NCBI RefSeq assembly: GCF_001514195.1
Contig: NZ_KQ948749.1
Location: 86,793 to 150,792, forward strand
Length of the DNA stretch: 64,000 bases
Source of the DNA: Streptomyces griseorubiginosus
Lineage (GTDB): Bacteria; Actinomycetota; Actinomycetes; Streptomycetales; Streptomycetaceae
Direction: 5' to 3'
The notes beneath the pieces are model-generated. The model searched no databases. It was not told the origin of the DNA and saw nothing but the letters and a program-made list of their open reading frames with translations. A program made the position numbers and the translations under genes. Below are positions 27,465-35,869 of the stretch, piece by piece (the stretch's first letter is position 1; the number at the start of each line of letters is the position of its first letter).

Positions 27465-27626
27465 GAGAATTCCCACTTTCTCGCGACCGCCGGCACCCGA
27501 GCAGCACCCTGTGGGTGCTGGCAGATGGGGGCACGGTCTGCGGCGCGATGAAGGGTCGCGGCGCGACAGCGGGGGCGCGCCGACATGAATGACTTCAGCG
27601 AAGGCTCACGAGCCTGGCAAGCTTTA

Positions 27627-27664
27627 GACTATCAAGCAACTGCTTGATGTCAAGCACTTGATAG
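27627..27664. promoter_or_regulatory. Double MarR-type operator (TCAARYRYTTGA family)
   Basis: A 38-base near-palindrome bounded by ACTATCAAG and CTTGATAGT. It contains TCAAGC-AACT-GCTTGA (27631-27646) and TCAAGCACTTGA (27649-27660) side by side. The second box matches sites at 28828, 42074, 44827 and 57168. It precedes the aldehyde dehydrogenase gene. Confidence 0.65.
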
Positions 27665-28003
27665 TTAGCAAGATTCTTGCGACTGGGCGAGTCCCCAGGA
27701 GCGTCACCACCCAAACCGCCCGAGCGGCGAGCGGGCGGGCGAACAGTGCCTCGGGCTCCGCCCGTAATGGAGCGTGCACGTTGGTGGGCAGCCGCCGAAC
27801 CGGACGAGGGCACGGTGTGAGAGGCGGTGCTCGGTCCGGTTGTCGGTGAACCGGGCGAGGCGCTCCGGCGCATTGGCCTGCACCGGCAATCCCCGGACCA
27901 GGTGGTGAACGAGAACATCGCGCCGGCCGGCCCGAACAGGGAAGGCAGTCGACGGGCGGGCAGGCGGCCGGTGACACCCACCTGCCCGCCGGCTGTCACT
28001 GCC
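27665..28003. other. Gap without recognisable gene
   Basis: 339 bases between the operator and the end of the SDR gene. Open frames are present on both strands but none has a family signature or a ribosome-binding site. Confidence 0.4.
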
Positions 28004-28810
28004 CTAGTCCTGCGGCTCCATGTAGCGAGCGGCGGGTGTCGGCTGGTTGCCGCCCGTAAGGAAAGCGGCCTCCGCGGCGAGCAAGGCGTCCAGGGCCGAG
28101 TCCTGGCCCTCCAGACCAGGGGCACAGACGGTCTCACCGAGTCGCAGCCCGGACAGGCTGGCCCCTGCGACACCCTCGGGCGACATCGCCCAAGGGATGT
28201 CGCGACCGGCGCCGCTGTTCCACTCTGTCGCCACAACGCCGGGGCACACCACCTGGACGCGAACCGGGGTGTCGGCGAGCTCACCGGCGAGGGTGCGCGT
28301 GAAGCCCAGGACGGCTGCCTTCGCGGCGACGTACAGGGTGCGCCGGGGTGCTCGCGAGTCAGCAAGGCCCGCACTGAAGGCGAGGAGCGAGGCGACGGTG
28401 ACGATCGAACCCTCGCCCGCCGCGAGCATGCCGGGGAGTGCGGCGTGGACCAGCCGGACGGGGGCGACGGCATTGAGGGTGAGCAGGCGGTCGATGTCGG
28501 CAGGGTCGACGTCGACGAGCGGGGCGTAGCCGCCGGCGCCGGCATTGCTGATCAGCATGCGCACGTCCCCGGCGGCCAACCGGCCGGTGACAGCGTCGAT
28601 GCCGTCATGGGTCATGAGGTCGGCGGGCAGCACCTCGATGGTTGCTCCATGGGCGCGGAGTTCCTGCGCAAGCTCGGCGAGCCGGTCGGCGCGTCGCGCG
28701 ACCAGGACGAGGTCGTGGTCGTCCGCCAGGAGACGTGCATAGGCGGCGCCGATACCGGAGGAGGCGCCAGTGATCAAAGCGAGGGGGCGAGTCATGGGAC
28801 CAGGGTTCAT
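28004..28810 (-). CDS. Short-chain dehydrogenase/reductase
   Basis: Classical SDR of 268 residues, NAD(P)-dependent. The cofactor motif LITGASSGIGAAYARLL is near residue 13, NAGAGGYAPL follows near residue 90, and the catalytic YVAAK has its serine upstream in TVASLLAFSAG. ATG 28810 is chosen because GAGG precedes it closely; another ATG at 28795 gives a five-residue shorter protein. It is divergent from the MarR gene across a TCAARYRYTTGA operator, so it is the most direct MarR target. A frameshifted homologue lies at 56419-57135 beside a MarR remnant. Confidence 0.88.
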   Translation of the reverse strand: MNPGPMTRPLALITGASSGIGAAYARLLADDHDLVLVARRADRLAELAQELRAHGATIEVLPADLMTHDGIDAVTGRLAAGDVRMLISNAGAGGYAPLVDVDPADIDRLLTLNAVAPVRLVHAALPGMLAAGEGSIVTVASLLAFSAGLADSRAPRRTLYVAAKAAVLGFTRTLAGELADTPVRVQVVCPGVVATEWNSGAGRDIPWAMSPEGVAGASLSGLRLGETVCAPGLEGQDSALDALLAAEAAFLTGGNQPTPAARYMEPQD

Positions 28811-28825
28811 CAACCTCTAGGCATA

Positions 28826-28861
28826 AGTCAAACACTTGATAGTCGTGAAGTGTCGTATCCT
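28826..28861 (+). promoter_or_regulatory. MarR operator and leaderless promoter
   Basis: TCAAACACTTGA at 28828-28839 overlaps a -35-like TTGATA (28836-28841); the -10 TATCCT is at 28856-28861, six bases before the GTG at 28868. The same layout occurs before the second MarR gene (44856-44868), which supports a leaderless, self-repressed transcript. Confidence 0.65.
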
Positions 28862-28867
28862 TCTCGC

Positions 28868-29323
28868 GTGATACGCAATGATGAGGAGCCGGTAGGGCTC
28901 GGCGCGCTTGACCGGGTGACCTGGGCGTTGCGCCGCGCGGAGCTGGCGGTGCAGAGCCTCAAGGAGCAGCAGCTGCGCCCGCTGGGCATGGCGGCGGCGC
29001 ACTACACCCTCCTGATGTCCGTGCACGACGAGTCAGGGCTGACCGGCGCCGAACTCGCCCGCCGCCTCAACGTAACGCCACAGGCCATCGCCTCACTGGT
29101 GGCGCGCCTTGAGGGGCGCGGGCAGTTGGAGAGACGTGAGCATTCGCGCCACCGGCACATCCAGGAGCTGCACCTCACCGACGCGGGCCGGGAGGCGTTG
29201 CACGCGGCCGACGCAGTGATCGCCGGCATCGAGCGGCAGGTCACCGATGGTCTCGGCGCGGAGGATTCGGCGCAGCTGCGGGCGCTGCTCGACCGGGTGG
29301 TCAAGACGATTCGCGAGGACTGA
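28868..29323 (+). CDS. MarR-family regulator
   Basis: Winged-helix regulator of 151 residues. After a short N-terminus the DNA-binding part reads LTGAELARRLNVTPQAIASLVARLEGRGQLERRE, then RHIQELHLTDAGREALHAAD. It is about two-thirds identical to the protein at 44868-45323. The GTG at 28868 is chosen since the -10 ends six bases earlier and the paralogue starts at the equivalent codon. Divergent from the SDR gene, with its operator between them. Likely to sense an aldehyde, quinone or phenolic compound, given its probable targets. Confidence 0.88.
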   Translation: MIRNDEEPVGLGALDRVTWALRRAELAVQSLKEQQLRPLGMAAAHYTLLMSVHDESGLTGAELARRLNVTPQAIASLVARLEGRGQLERREHSRHRHIQELHLTDAGREALHAADAVIAGIERQVTDGLGAEDSAQLRALLDRVVKTIRED

Positions 29324-29439
29324 CCTCGCGGCGACGCTCTCACCCCGACTGCCGTCGGGCCAGGCGAACCCGGTGAACGCGGCTCGCCGGCCGGCCTGCC
29401 CTGGCCGACCAGCGGATTCCCTGCGATCCGGCACCACCG

Positions 29440-29651
29440 CTAGGGCCTGTCTGACCATTCCCGTCGTCGCCCGGAGGGCGGCCTCGCGGCGTCAGATGCG
29501 TGCTCTCGCCGTGCCGGGCGTGGACCCTCGTACTGGACGTACTTGGGTCTGCGCCCGGTGCGGCGAGTGGGAGCACCTCCCACGCCCTTAAGGCAGTGGG
29601 GGAGCGTGCATGCCGTCGCGAGGCGGACGGGAATGGTCAGACAGGCCCTAG
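29440..29651. mobile_element. MITE-like element with 26-bp perfect terminal inverted repeats
   Basis: Left end 29440-29465 and right end 29626-29651 are exact complements, starting CTAGGGCCTGTCTGACCATT. The interior is itself an imperfect palindrome (CGGCCTCGCGGCG with CGTCGCGAGGCGG) and holds no gene. CTAG or TA at the edges could be the target duplication. No transposase is present, so it would need one in trans. Confidence 0.72.
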
Positions 29652-29827
29652 GACAGGCCACCACTCCTCGGCAGTCCCGATGACCTACGGGTTCGAAGTG
29701 GTACAAGGCCCATTCGTGCCGGGTGGCGCGGGTCACCGGAGGTGTGGACACTGCGCCCGGCGTTCCGCCTGACCCTGCCGCCTCTCGTCGTCGCACCCGG
29801 CCTCCGGCCGTGCGTGTCCGCTCCGAT

Positions 29828-30868
29828 TCAGGCGGCTGCCACTCGGGAGCGGGCGATGGGCACGATGCTCCACCAGGTGACGCAGCGCAGGCACCACTCC
29901 AGTGGCCCGTAGCGGAACCGGCGCAGCCACCAGTGGCTCAAGGGTGCCTGCACCGCGATGATCCCCGCGGCCAGCAGCATGGCGGTGCCCCAGCGCCCGG
30001 AATCCTTGAGGCCGAGCAGCGGGGAGGCGGCGGTGATGGCGAGTGTGGCGGTGATGTAGTTGGTCAGTGCCATCCGGCCGAGCGGTTCCAGCACCGCCGA
30101 CAACGGGCGGCCGAGCGGCGTGCGCAGCAGGAGCAGCAGGGCGGTGGCGTACGTGAGGGCGCCGAGCAGGCCGGCTTCGGCGGCGATGCGGGTGGCGAAC
30201 GGTCCGGTCGGCGAATAGGTGTGCTGGCACCACAGCGCGGCGGCCGCCGCCGGGGCCGCCAGGGCGAGAACGGCGGCCAGTTGGCCGGTGCGGCGGTCCA
30301 GGGTGCGGGCGATGCCGAGGCGGGCGACCGCCAGGCCGAGCAGGAACAGGCCCGGGATGCTGAGAATTCCGCCGCTGGCCAGGGTGACCGAGGCGACGGT
30401 GCCCAGCAGGCCGCCGGTCAGCACCAGCCAGGTCGGCAGCCAGGTGGCGGGCAGCAGGATGACGAGTCCGGTGATCGCGTACGGTTCCAGCGCCTCACCG
30501 GGCTGGAGGAGTTGGTGGGCGGCGCCGAGCAGGCCCAGCGCGATCAGCCGGCGCATCAGGAGCAGCCGGGGACGGTCCGAGCGCTGGGCGGCGCTGTCCA
30601 GGAAGATCGCGAAGCTGAGCCCGAAGAGGAAGCAGAAGATCGGGAAGAAGCGTTCCTGGACGAACAGGTCGAGGAACTGTGCGATGGGGTACCAGTGGCC
30701 GGCGCTGTCTACCCGATTCATGGGCGTGATCTGGTTGACGTTCACCAGGAGGATGCCGCAGAGCGCGAAGCCACGCAGGGCGTCGAGGGCGGTGATCCGC
30801 CGTGCGGTCTCCCGTCGGGGCACCGGAGTTGGTGCCGTGTCGCCGAGCGCCGGAGTCATGAGATTCAT
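29828..30868 (-). CDS. DUF418 family membrane protein
   Basis: Integral membrane protein of 346 residues with about nine hydrophobic segments. RRITALDALRGFALCGILLVN near residue 20 is the entry motif of the DUF418 family, and GPLEWCLRCVTW near the C-terminus is its C-terminal box. Function is unknown; members are linked to the cell envelope. The ATG at 30868 lies seven bases after a predicted -10 (CATCGT, 30876-30881), and two TCGGCC-N4-GGCCGA sites stand 23 bases further up, so it should be controlled with the two-component locus at 35-37 kb. Confidence 0.85.
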   Translation of the reverse strand: MNLMTPALGDTAPTPVPRRETARRITALDALRGFALCGILLVNVNQITPMNRVDSAGHWYPIAQFLDLFVQERFFPIFCFLFGLSFAIFLDSAAQRSDRPRLLLMRRLIALGLLGAAHQLLQPGEALEPYAITGLVILLPATWLPTWLVLTGGLLGTVASVTLASGGILSIPGLFLLGLAVARLGIARTLDRRTGQLAAVLALAAPAAAAALWCQHTYSPTGPFATRIAAEAGLLGALTYATALLLLLRTPLGRPLSAVLEPLGRMALTNYITATLAITAASPLLGLKDSGRWGTAMLLAAGIIAVQAPLSHWWLRRFRYGPLEWCLRCVTWWSIVPIARSRVAAA

Positions 30869-30875
30869 AAGGCCA

Positions 30876-30942
30876 ACGATGCTTTCGAGTGGTGGCTGAG
30901 CGCTTCGGCCCGGTGGCCGATCGGCCTCGGCCCCCGGGCCGA
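30876..30942 (-). promoter_or_regulatory. DUF418 promoter with two TCGGCC-N4-GGCCGA sites
   Basis: Sites at 30905-30920 (N4 CGGT) and 30927-30942 (N4 CCCC as read on the plus strand with the last arm GGGCCGA). On the minus strand the nearer site is followed by 23 bases, then CATCGT at 30881-30876, then seven bases to the ATG. The spacing is the same as at the kinase promoter. Confidence 0.65.
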
Positions 30943-31046
30943 TCTCTTTCCGCGGGGAGCTCGGCCTAGGAGACGGTTCCGAGGCCGTGCCGAGGCAGGC
31001 TCGAACTCGGGCTCGTGCAGCGCGATTCGAGGACGGGACCTCAGTC

Positions 31047-32057
31047 TCAGGAGGGGACAAGGAACCCCATCAGGGCGAGCAGCACGCACGAGCCGAGGTT
31101 GACCGTCCGGTAGTGGAGGAAGATCGCGGCGAACTCGCGGATGGTCGCGCTGGGCCAGAAGTAGGCGGCGGTGGGCGAGCCGATGACCTGGCCGTTCACG
31201 CCGGTGCGCCGGGCCGTCAGGGCGGCGCGGAAGACATGGAAGTTGTTGGTGACGACCACACACCAGTGGTCCGGCACGCGTTCCCGCATGAACGCCTCGC
31301 TGAAGCGCAGGTTCTCCTCCGTGGTGCGCGAGCGGTTCTCCCGTACGACATGCCGCTCCGGGACGCCACGGGCGATGAGGTAGCCGGCCATCGCGTCGGC
31401 CTCGGGCAGGTCCTCGTCGGGGCCCTGGCCGCCGGAGGTGACCAGCACGGGCGGCGCACCCCGCGCCGCCTGCGCCTCGTACACCGCACGCGCCCGCTCC
31501 AGTCTGCTGGCCAACAGGGGCGGCACCCGGGATCCGCCGATCAGACCGGAGCCGAGGACGACGACGAAGTCCACGTCGTGACGGACCGTCAGCCGCGCGT
31601 AGAGGGAGGCGTAGGCGAGGAACGACAGGAAGACGTACGAGACGTAGCCGGCCACGAGGAGGACCGCTCCGGCGACGCGCTGCAGCGGCGGCGAGTCGAC
31701 GTCGGCGGCCGTCACGGTGAGCGTGACGCAGCCGAGGACGGCCAGCCCCGCCAGCCCGGAGAGCAGGTTGGCGGGGCGTGGGCCCTCCTTGCGGACCATC
31801 GTCACCCCGTTCGCGATCAGCAAGAACGCGAGGGCCAGCACCCCCAGAGCCAGCAGCGCGAAGGCGAGGGTCACGGCCGCGAGGAGGGGTGCGGGCGCGC
31901 TGCCGGCTGCCACTTGGGCGAGCAGCGCCAGGGTCAGCAGGACGAGGCACAGTCCGAGGAGGACGGCGTTGCCGAAGCGGCGGGGGTCTTGCCGCGTCCG
32001 GGCCAGGAAGAGCAGGAAGGCCAACCCGGCGAGGACCGCGAAAATGACGGTAGGCAT
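31047..32057 (-). CDS. YdcF/SanA-like (DUF218) membrane protein
   Basis: Protein of 336 residues with four to five N-terminal membrane segments (residues 1-150) and a C-terminal DUF218 domain: VDFVVVLGSGLIGGSRVPPLLASRLERA near residue 162, then VTSGGQGPDEDLPEADAMAGYL and TTEENLRFSEAF. DUF218 proteins are tied to envelope integrity and vancomycin tolerance in other bacteria; the biochemical role is not settled. ATG at 32057. It precedes the DUF418 gene by about 180 bases on the same strand. Confidence 0.82.
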   Translation of the reverse strand: MPTVIFAVLAGLAFLLFLARTRQDPRRFGNAVLLGLCLVLLTLALLAQVAAGSAPAPLLAAVTLAFALLALGVLALAFLLIANGVTMVRKEGPRPANLLSGLAGLAVLGCVTLTVTAADVDSPPLQRVAGAVLLVAGYVSYVFLSFLAYASLYARLTVRHDVDFVVVLGSGLIGGSRVPPLLASRLERARAVYEAQAARGAPPVLVTSGGQGPDEDLPEADAMAGYLIARGVPERHVVRENRSRTTEENLRFSEAFMRERVPDHWCVVVTNNFHVFRAALTARRTGVNGQVIGSPTAAYFWPSATIREFAAIFLHYRTVNLGSCVLLALMGFLVPS

Positions 32058-32127
32058 GGGTGGTTGTCACCTTTGCTGATCGGCGGGGTGTTGCCCTGGC
32101 CCGGGATGCGGGTAAGGCGGTGGTCTG

Positions 32128-34149
32128 TTACTCGGGGCGTGGGCCCGACTGCTCCGTGACCGACCTCAGCAGCGGGCGGCTGAGCGCGCCGGCCGCCAGC
32201 AGTCCCGCGACGCCGACGCCGAAGCACAGGGCGAGCAGGACCAGGCCGCCGGTTTCGATACTCGAACCCTCACCGAGAGTGAGCGGGGCGGCGGCGAAGA
32301 TGCCGGTCAGGGCAGCTCCGCCGGCGAGGACGGCCACGGGGAGGAGGGTCTCCTTGCGACGGGCCGCGTCCAGGGTCCGCAGCGGTGTACCCGCGAGGCG
32401 GAGCAGGCCGTAGGTGCGGCGGCGGTCCAGGACGGAGGCGGCCGCGGTGATGCCCGCGGAGGCGATCGCGGTGACGAAGGTGATTCCGAGGACGAGCCGG
32501 GTGGCGTTGGAGAAGTCGTCTGAGAACAACCTGCCCGACCAGTTGATGTCGGTTCCGGTGATCGGGTACTGGCCGGCTACGAGGGACGTCAGGGCGGTGC
32601 GGGCGCGGTCCAGCTTCTCGGTGCCGCCGGGCACCGTGGCCACGACCTGCACGGTTCCTTCGCCCCCCGCGGCGACCCAGTCGGTGCTCGTGCCGACGAC
32701 GGCGGTGATCCCCGCGTGTTCCAGGCGGTGCCGCGCATCCTGTTGGACCACGGCCACCCGAGCCTTGGGAACGGCCACGGCGAGGGTGTCCGGATGTCCC
32801 CACGGCGAGGCGCCGGAGATCCCGAAGAGAGCGAAGAACCCGGCCACGAATCCGGCGAGGGTGAGCCCGGAGACCGTACGCCAGCCGCTCTTGGGATCGT
32901 CCAGCAGGCGGCGGCCGGCCAGCAGGGCCGCCGGCTTCTGGGCAAGTGCGCAGATGATCCGCCCGAGGACACCGACCACCCACGGGCCGATCACGGACAG
33001 GGCGAGGAAGACCAAGGCGAAGAACACCAGGGGGCCGTTGACATCACTCTTGTGCTCCTGGGTGAACAAGCTGTAGCCCACGATCACCGCGACGAAGGCC
33101 AGGGCGCGCAGGAAGCTCATGCGGGGTGGCTTGGAGCGGCGCGCCACGCCCAGGGGGCCGACGACGACCTGGCGCAGCCCGACGAGCGCGCTGACGACCA
33201 CCATGGCGACGACACCGGCGAGCACGGCGAGCAGCACCGGGAGCCCCACCCACAGGTCTGCCGCGTACCAGGAGCCGCCCGCCACGGACACCTGCACGGT
33301 GGCCGGCAGGAGCAGTCCGTATCCGAGGGTGCCCAGCAGCGCGCCCGCCGCGCCGGTGAGGGCCGCCTCGGCGGCGGTCATCCCGGCGATCCGGCCCGGG
33401 GTGGCACCGATGAGCCGCAGTGCGGCGAGGCGCTGGTCACGTCGGGAGACCGACAGACGGGCGGAGGAGGCGCCCAGGACCAGCAGCGGTACGACTACGA
33501 GGATGGTGGCGATCTTCGCGAGAGCCACGTACCCGTCGCCGATGCCGTCGGTCGAACGCTGTCCGGTGAAGTCGGCGACCCTGGTGGGGGTGACGATGTC
33601 GCCGGGGCGGCGCGGATCGGCTTCGCGCGGGGTGGTGACGGCGGCGGCGGTCGGCCTGTGGCCGACGACCGCGACCAGTTCGCCGGGGTGGGCCACCGCG
33701 GCGCGGCCGAGGGTTCCCGCCACGGTGCCGGGCACGGGTTGCCGGTCGGCGGGAAGGCGGTGGAAGAGGTCGGCGAGGGCCGGGGAGACCCACACCTCGC
33801 CCTGCTCGGGGAAGCGGGGCATGCCGGGCGGGGCGGGGGCCTTCCTGCCCGGGAGCTGTGCCACGTCGACGACCGTGACGGGGGTACCGCCGCTGAAGGT
33901 GGTGCCTACCGCCTCGACGGCGACGGGAGCCGCGGACTTGACGGGGGTGCGCCAGTCGATGCGGTCGGCTCGCTGCTGGAAACCGAGGTTGACGGCCACG
34001 CAGAGCAGCAGGAGCGCGGTGCTGATGGCGGCCGCGGCGACAGACAGGGAGGTGGCCAGCAGCCCGGTGCGGCCTCCGGCGCGGGTCAGCCGCCAGGTCA
34101 GGGTCCAGGTGGTGCGGTCCAGGGCCGTCCTCGGGTTCGGCGCCCTCAT
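32128..34149 (-). CDS. FtsX-family ABC transporter permease
   Basis: Large permease of 673 residues. It has an N-terminal membrane segment (residues 25-57), an extracytoplasmic domain (about 60-205), then several membrane segments and two FtsX-type regions, one around SVSRRDQRLAALRLIGATPGRIAGM and one near RRTYGLLRLAGTPLRTLD. It overlaps the ATPase gene by 4 bases. Together they resemble envelope-stress or antimicrobial-peptide transporters, which are commonly paired with two-component systems like the one at 35870-37746. Confidence 0.85.
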   Translation of the reverse strand: MRAPNPRTALDRTTWTLTWRLTRAGGRTGLLATSLSVAAAAISTALLLLCVAVNLGFQQRADRIDWRTPVKSAAPVAVEAVGTTFSGGTPVTVVDVAQLPGRKAPAPPGMPRFPEQGEVWVSPALADLFHRLPADRQPVPGTVAGTLGRAAVAHPGELVAVVGHRPTAAAVTTPREADPRRPGDIVTPTRVADFTGQRSTDGIGDGYVALAKIATILVVVPLLVLGASSARLSVSRRDQRLAALRLIGATPGRIAGMTAAEAALTGAAGALLGTLGYGLLLPATVQVSVAGGSWYAADLWVGLPVLLAVLAGVVAMVVVSALVGLRQVVVGPLGVARRSKPPRMSFLRALAFVAVIVGYSLFTQEHKSDVNGPLVFFALVFLALSVIGPWVVGVLGRIICALAQKPAALLAGRRLLDDPKSGWRTVSGLTLAGFVAGFFALFGISGASPWGHPDTLAVAVPKARVAVVQQDARHRLEHAGITAVVGTSTDWVAAGGEGTVQVVATVPGGTEKLDRARTALTSLVAGQYPITGTDINWSGRLFSDDFSNATRLVLGITFVTAIASAGITAAASVLDRRRTYGLLRLAGTPLRTLDAARRKETLLPVAVLAGGAALTGIFAAAPLTLGEGSSIETGGLVLLALCFGVGVAGLLAAGALSRPLLRSVTEQSGPRPE

Positions 34150-34940
34150 CGGTCGTACCTCGCGTCCGTGTCATGGCCGGTCGGGCGTCCGGCGGTGCCC
34201 CGGGCGGCGTGGGCGACAGCGTTCGTGCCTGCGGCCCCGTCCGGCGTCCGGGCCTCCTCGCTCAGGCGGCCGTCGCGGACCCGGACGGTGCGGTCGCACC
34301 AGCGCGCCACATCCTCGTCGTGGGTGACCACGACGAGTGCGGTTCCCTGCCTGCGGGTGGTGGTGACCAGCAGGTCGATGACCTCCATGCCGGTGATCTG
34401 GTCCAGTGCGCCCGTGGGCTCGTCGGCGAAGATCACCTGAGGGCTGCCGACCAGCGCGCGGGCGATGGCCACACGCTGCGCCTGCCCGCCGGACAGCTGT
34501 CCGGGCCGCCGCTCCTCCATGCCCGCCAGGCCCAGCGGCGGGAACCACTCCCGCGCCTTCTGGACCGCCTGGCGGCGAGAGATGCCGCCGAGCATCAGCG
34601 GCAGGGCCACGTTCTCGTCGGCGGGCAGCTCCGGCAGCAGCTGGCCGGACTGGAAGACGAAGCCGAATCGGGTCCGGCGCAGCTCGCTGCGGTGCGGCTC
34701 GCCCAGCTGGTCCACGCGCTCCCCGCCCAGCAGCACCTGGCCCGCGTCGGGGCCTTCGATGCCGGCGAGGCAGTGCAGCAGGGTGGACTTGCCCGAACCG
34801 GACGGGCCCATGATCGCCAGCGACTCGCCCGCCGAGACGGACACGTCGACACCGGCCAGGGCGCGGGTCAGACCGTAGGACTTCATCAGACCGGCGCCCA
34901 CAAGGACGGCGGAGGCGGTGGTCGTGCGGTGCGAGTTCAT
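34146..34940 (-). CDS. ABC transporter ATP-binding protein (LolD/MacB type)
   Basis: ABC ATPase of 264 residues. Walker A is IMGPSGSGKSTLLHCLAG near residue 43, the signature is LSGGQAQRVAIARAL and Walker B VIFADEPTGALD, with the H-loop in VVVTHDEDVARWCDR. The ATG at 34940 overlaps the stop of the 31-residue peptide gene (ATGA), so the two are coupled. It powers the FtsX-type permease. A decayed copy of its N-terminus is at 50990-51142. Confidence 0.9.
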   Translation of the reverse strand: MNSHRTTTASAVLVGAGLMKSYGLTRALAGVDVSVSAGESLAIMGPSGSGKSTLLHCLAGIEGPDAGQVLLGGERVDQLGEPHRSELRRTRFGFVFQSGQLLPELPADENVALPLMLGGISRRQAVQKAREWFPPLGLAGMEERRPGQLSGGQAQRVAIARALVGSPQVIFADEPTGALDQITGMEVIDLLVTTTRRQGTALVVVTHDEDVARWCDRTVRVRDGRLSEEARTPDGAAGTNAVAHAARGTAGRPTGHDTDARYDR

Positions 34941-35032
34941 CGGGCTGCCTCCACGGTGACGAGGGCACACAGGACGAGGCACAGCCCGGCGAGCGCCGCC
35001 AGGGCCAGTTGGAGAACGGTGAGGATCTGCAT
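34937..35032 (-). CDS. 31-residue single-span membrane peptide
   Basis: Small ORF beginning MQILTVLQLALAAL and ending LVTVEAAR, almost entirely one hydrophobic helix. It overlaps the ABC ATPase start by 4 bases, suggesting translational coupling. A second copy of exactly the same length is at 51143-51238, with about 25 of 31 residues the same. The bases just upstream (GGCGGGAT-GTCGACGGC) are also conserved. It may be a small regulatory or structural partner of the transporter. No database family known to me. Confidence 0.65.
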   Translation of the reverse strand: MQILTVLQLALAALAGLCLVLCALVTVEAAR

Positions 35033-35100
35033 GCCGTCGACAATCCCGCCGTACCGCCCTGCCCGTCCTCGGCCGCCGGACCGGTCCGGGGCGGCCCGCG

Positions 35101-35351
35101 TCGGCCTGCGGGCCGACCCGCTGCTGCTCCCCCGGACCGAGCGCCCGGCCACCGCGTGGCGCAGGAAGCGCTGACGTGCGCCGCCACGCCCCTGGTGCGG
35201 ATGTCGTCGTCCGTCTCGTGCCGGACCGGTACTCCGGTACGCGACCGCCGGCTGCCGCCCGCCTGATCCGTGAATCGGCCTGCGGGCCGACCCCGGCGGT
35301 GCACTGTCGGCCGACCGGCCGAAGCGCAGCCACCGTCCGGCGGGCCACTCT
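35101..35351. promoter_or_regulatory. Three TCGGCC-N4-GGCCGA sites and the DUF4333 promoter
   Basis: Exact sites at 35101-35116 (N4 TGCG), 35275-35290 (TGCG) and 35307-35322 (GACC). The last is followed by 23 bases and then CACTCT (35346-35351), a -10-like hexamer at the spacing seen before the kinase gene. The divergent small peptide/ABC operon should use the first site. The rest of the 364-base spacer shows no gene. Confidence 0.65.
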
Positions 35352-35396
35352 TCCGGTGACAGCCACACCGCAGCAAGCTCATCGCAGGAGAGAAAC

Positions 35397-35747
35397 ATGA
35401 AATACGTCGCTGTGTCCCTGGTGACCGCCACCGTCATGGCCGTGGGAGGGTTCGCTTTCGTGGCCGTACCGCGGCTGCTGAGCACGGAGTCGACCAGCAC
35501 CGTCGGTTCCACCGGGGCCGTGAGCCGTGCGGAGGTCGAGAAGCAGGTCCGCGAGAACTACTTCCTGCCCCTCGTCCAGGAGAAGCCGAAATCCGTGAGC
35601 TGTGCCGGGGGTCTCAAGGCGCGGCAGCGCGACTCGGTCGAGTGCACTGTGACGTCCGAGAACGGGAAGCGGCAGCAGATCATGGTGTCCGTGACCAAGG
35701 CCAACGGGAACAGCGTCTCGTACGACTACGCGGTGCTGGCGAACTAG
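35397..35747 (+). CDS. DUF4333-like membrane-anchored protein
   Basis: Small protein of 116 residues with an N-terminal signal anchor (residues 1-27) and an extracytoplasmic domain. VSCAGGLKARQRDSVECTVTSENGKRQQIMV has the two cysteines and beta pattern of DUF4333. AGGAG precedes the ATG. It lies between the divergent ABC operon and the kinase gene and has the regulon site, so it may be a surface sensor or accessory protein of the system. Function unknown. Confidence 0.75.
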   Translation: MKYVAVSLVTATVMAVGGFAFVAVPRLLSTESTSTVGSTGAVSRAEVEKQVRENYFLPLVQEKPKSVSCAGGLKARQRDSVECTVTSENGKRQQIMVSVTKANGNSVSYDYAVLAN

Positions 35748-35817
35748 GACCGTCCGCTGTGGCCCGACCCGTGTCCGTAGGACTTCTTCGGACGCCCGCC
35801 AGGACGGGCGGCCGGCA

Positions 35818-35862
35818 TCGGCCTGCGGGCCGACCCGCTGCCCGGCCGCACATCCGTACTCT
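35818..35862 (+). promoter_or_regulatory. Kinase promoter with TCGGCC-N4-GGCCGA site
   Basis: Site TCGGCCTGCGGGCCGA at 35818-35833, 23 bases, then -10 TACTCT (35857-35862), then seven bases to the GTG at 35870. Predicts a leaderless transcript with an activator site just upstream of the -35 position. Confidence 0.7.
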
Positions 35863-35869
35863 TTGTGAC

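Noticed and set aside
29723..31102. 459-codon plus-strand frame rich in Q, G and E
   Set aside because: It runs antisense to the DUF418 gene, whose membrane segments and motif are clear.
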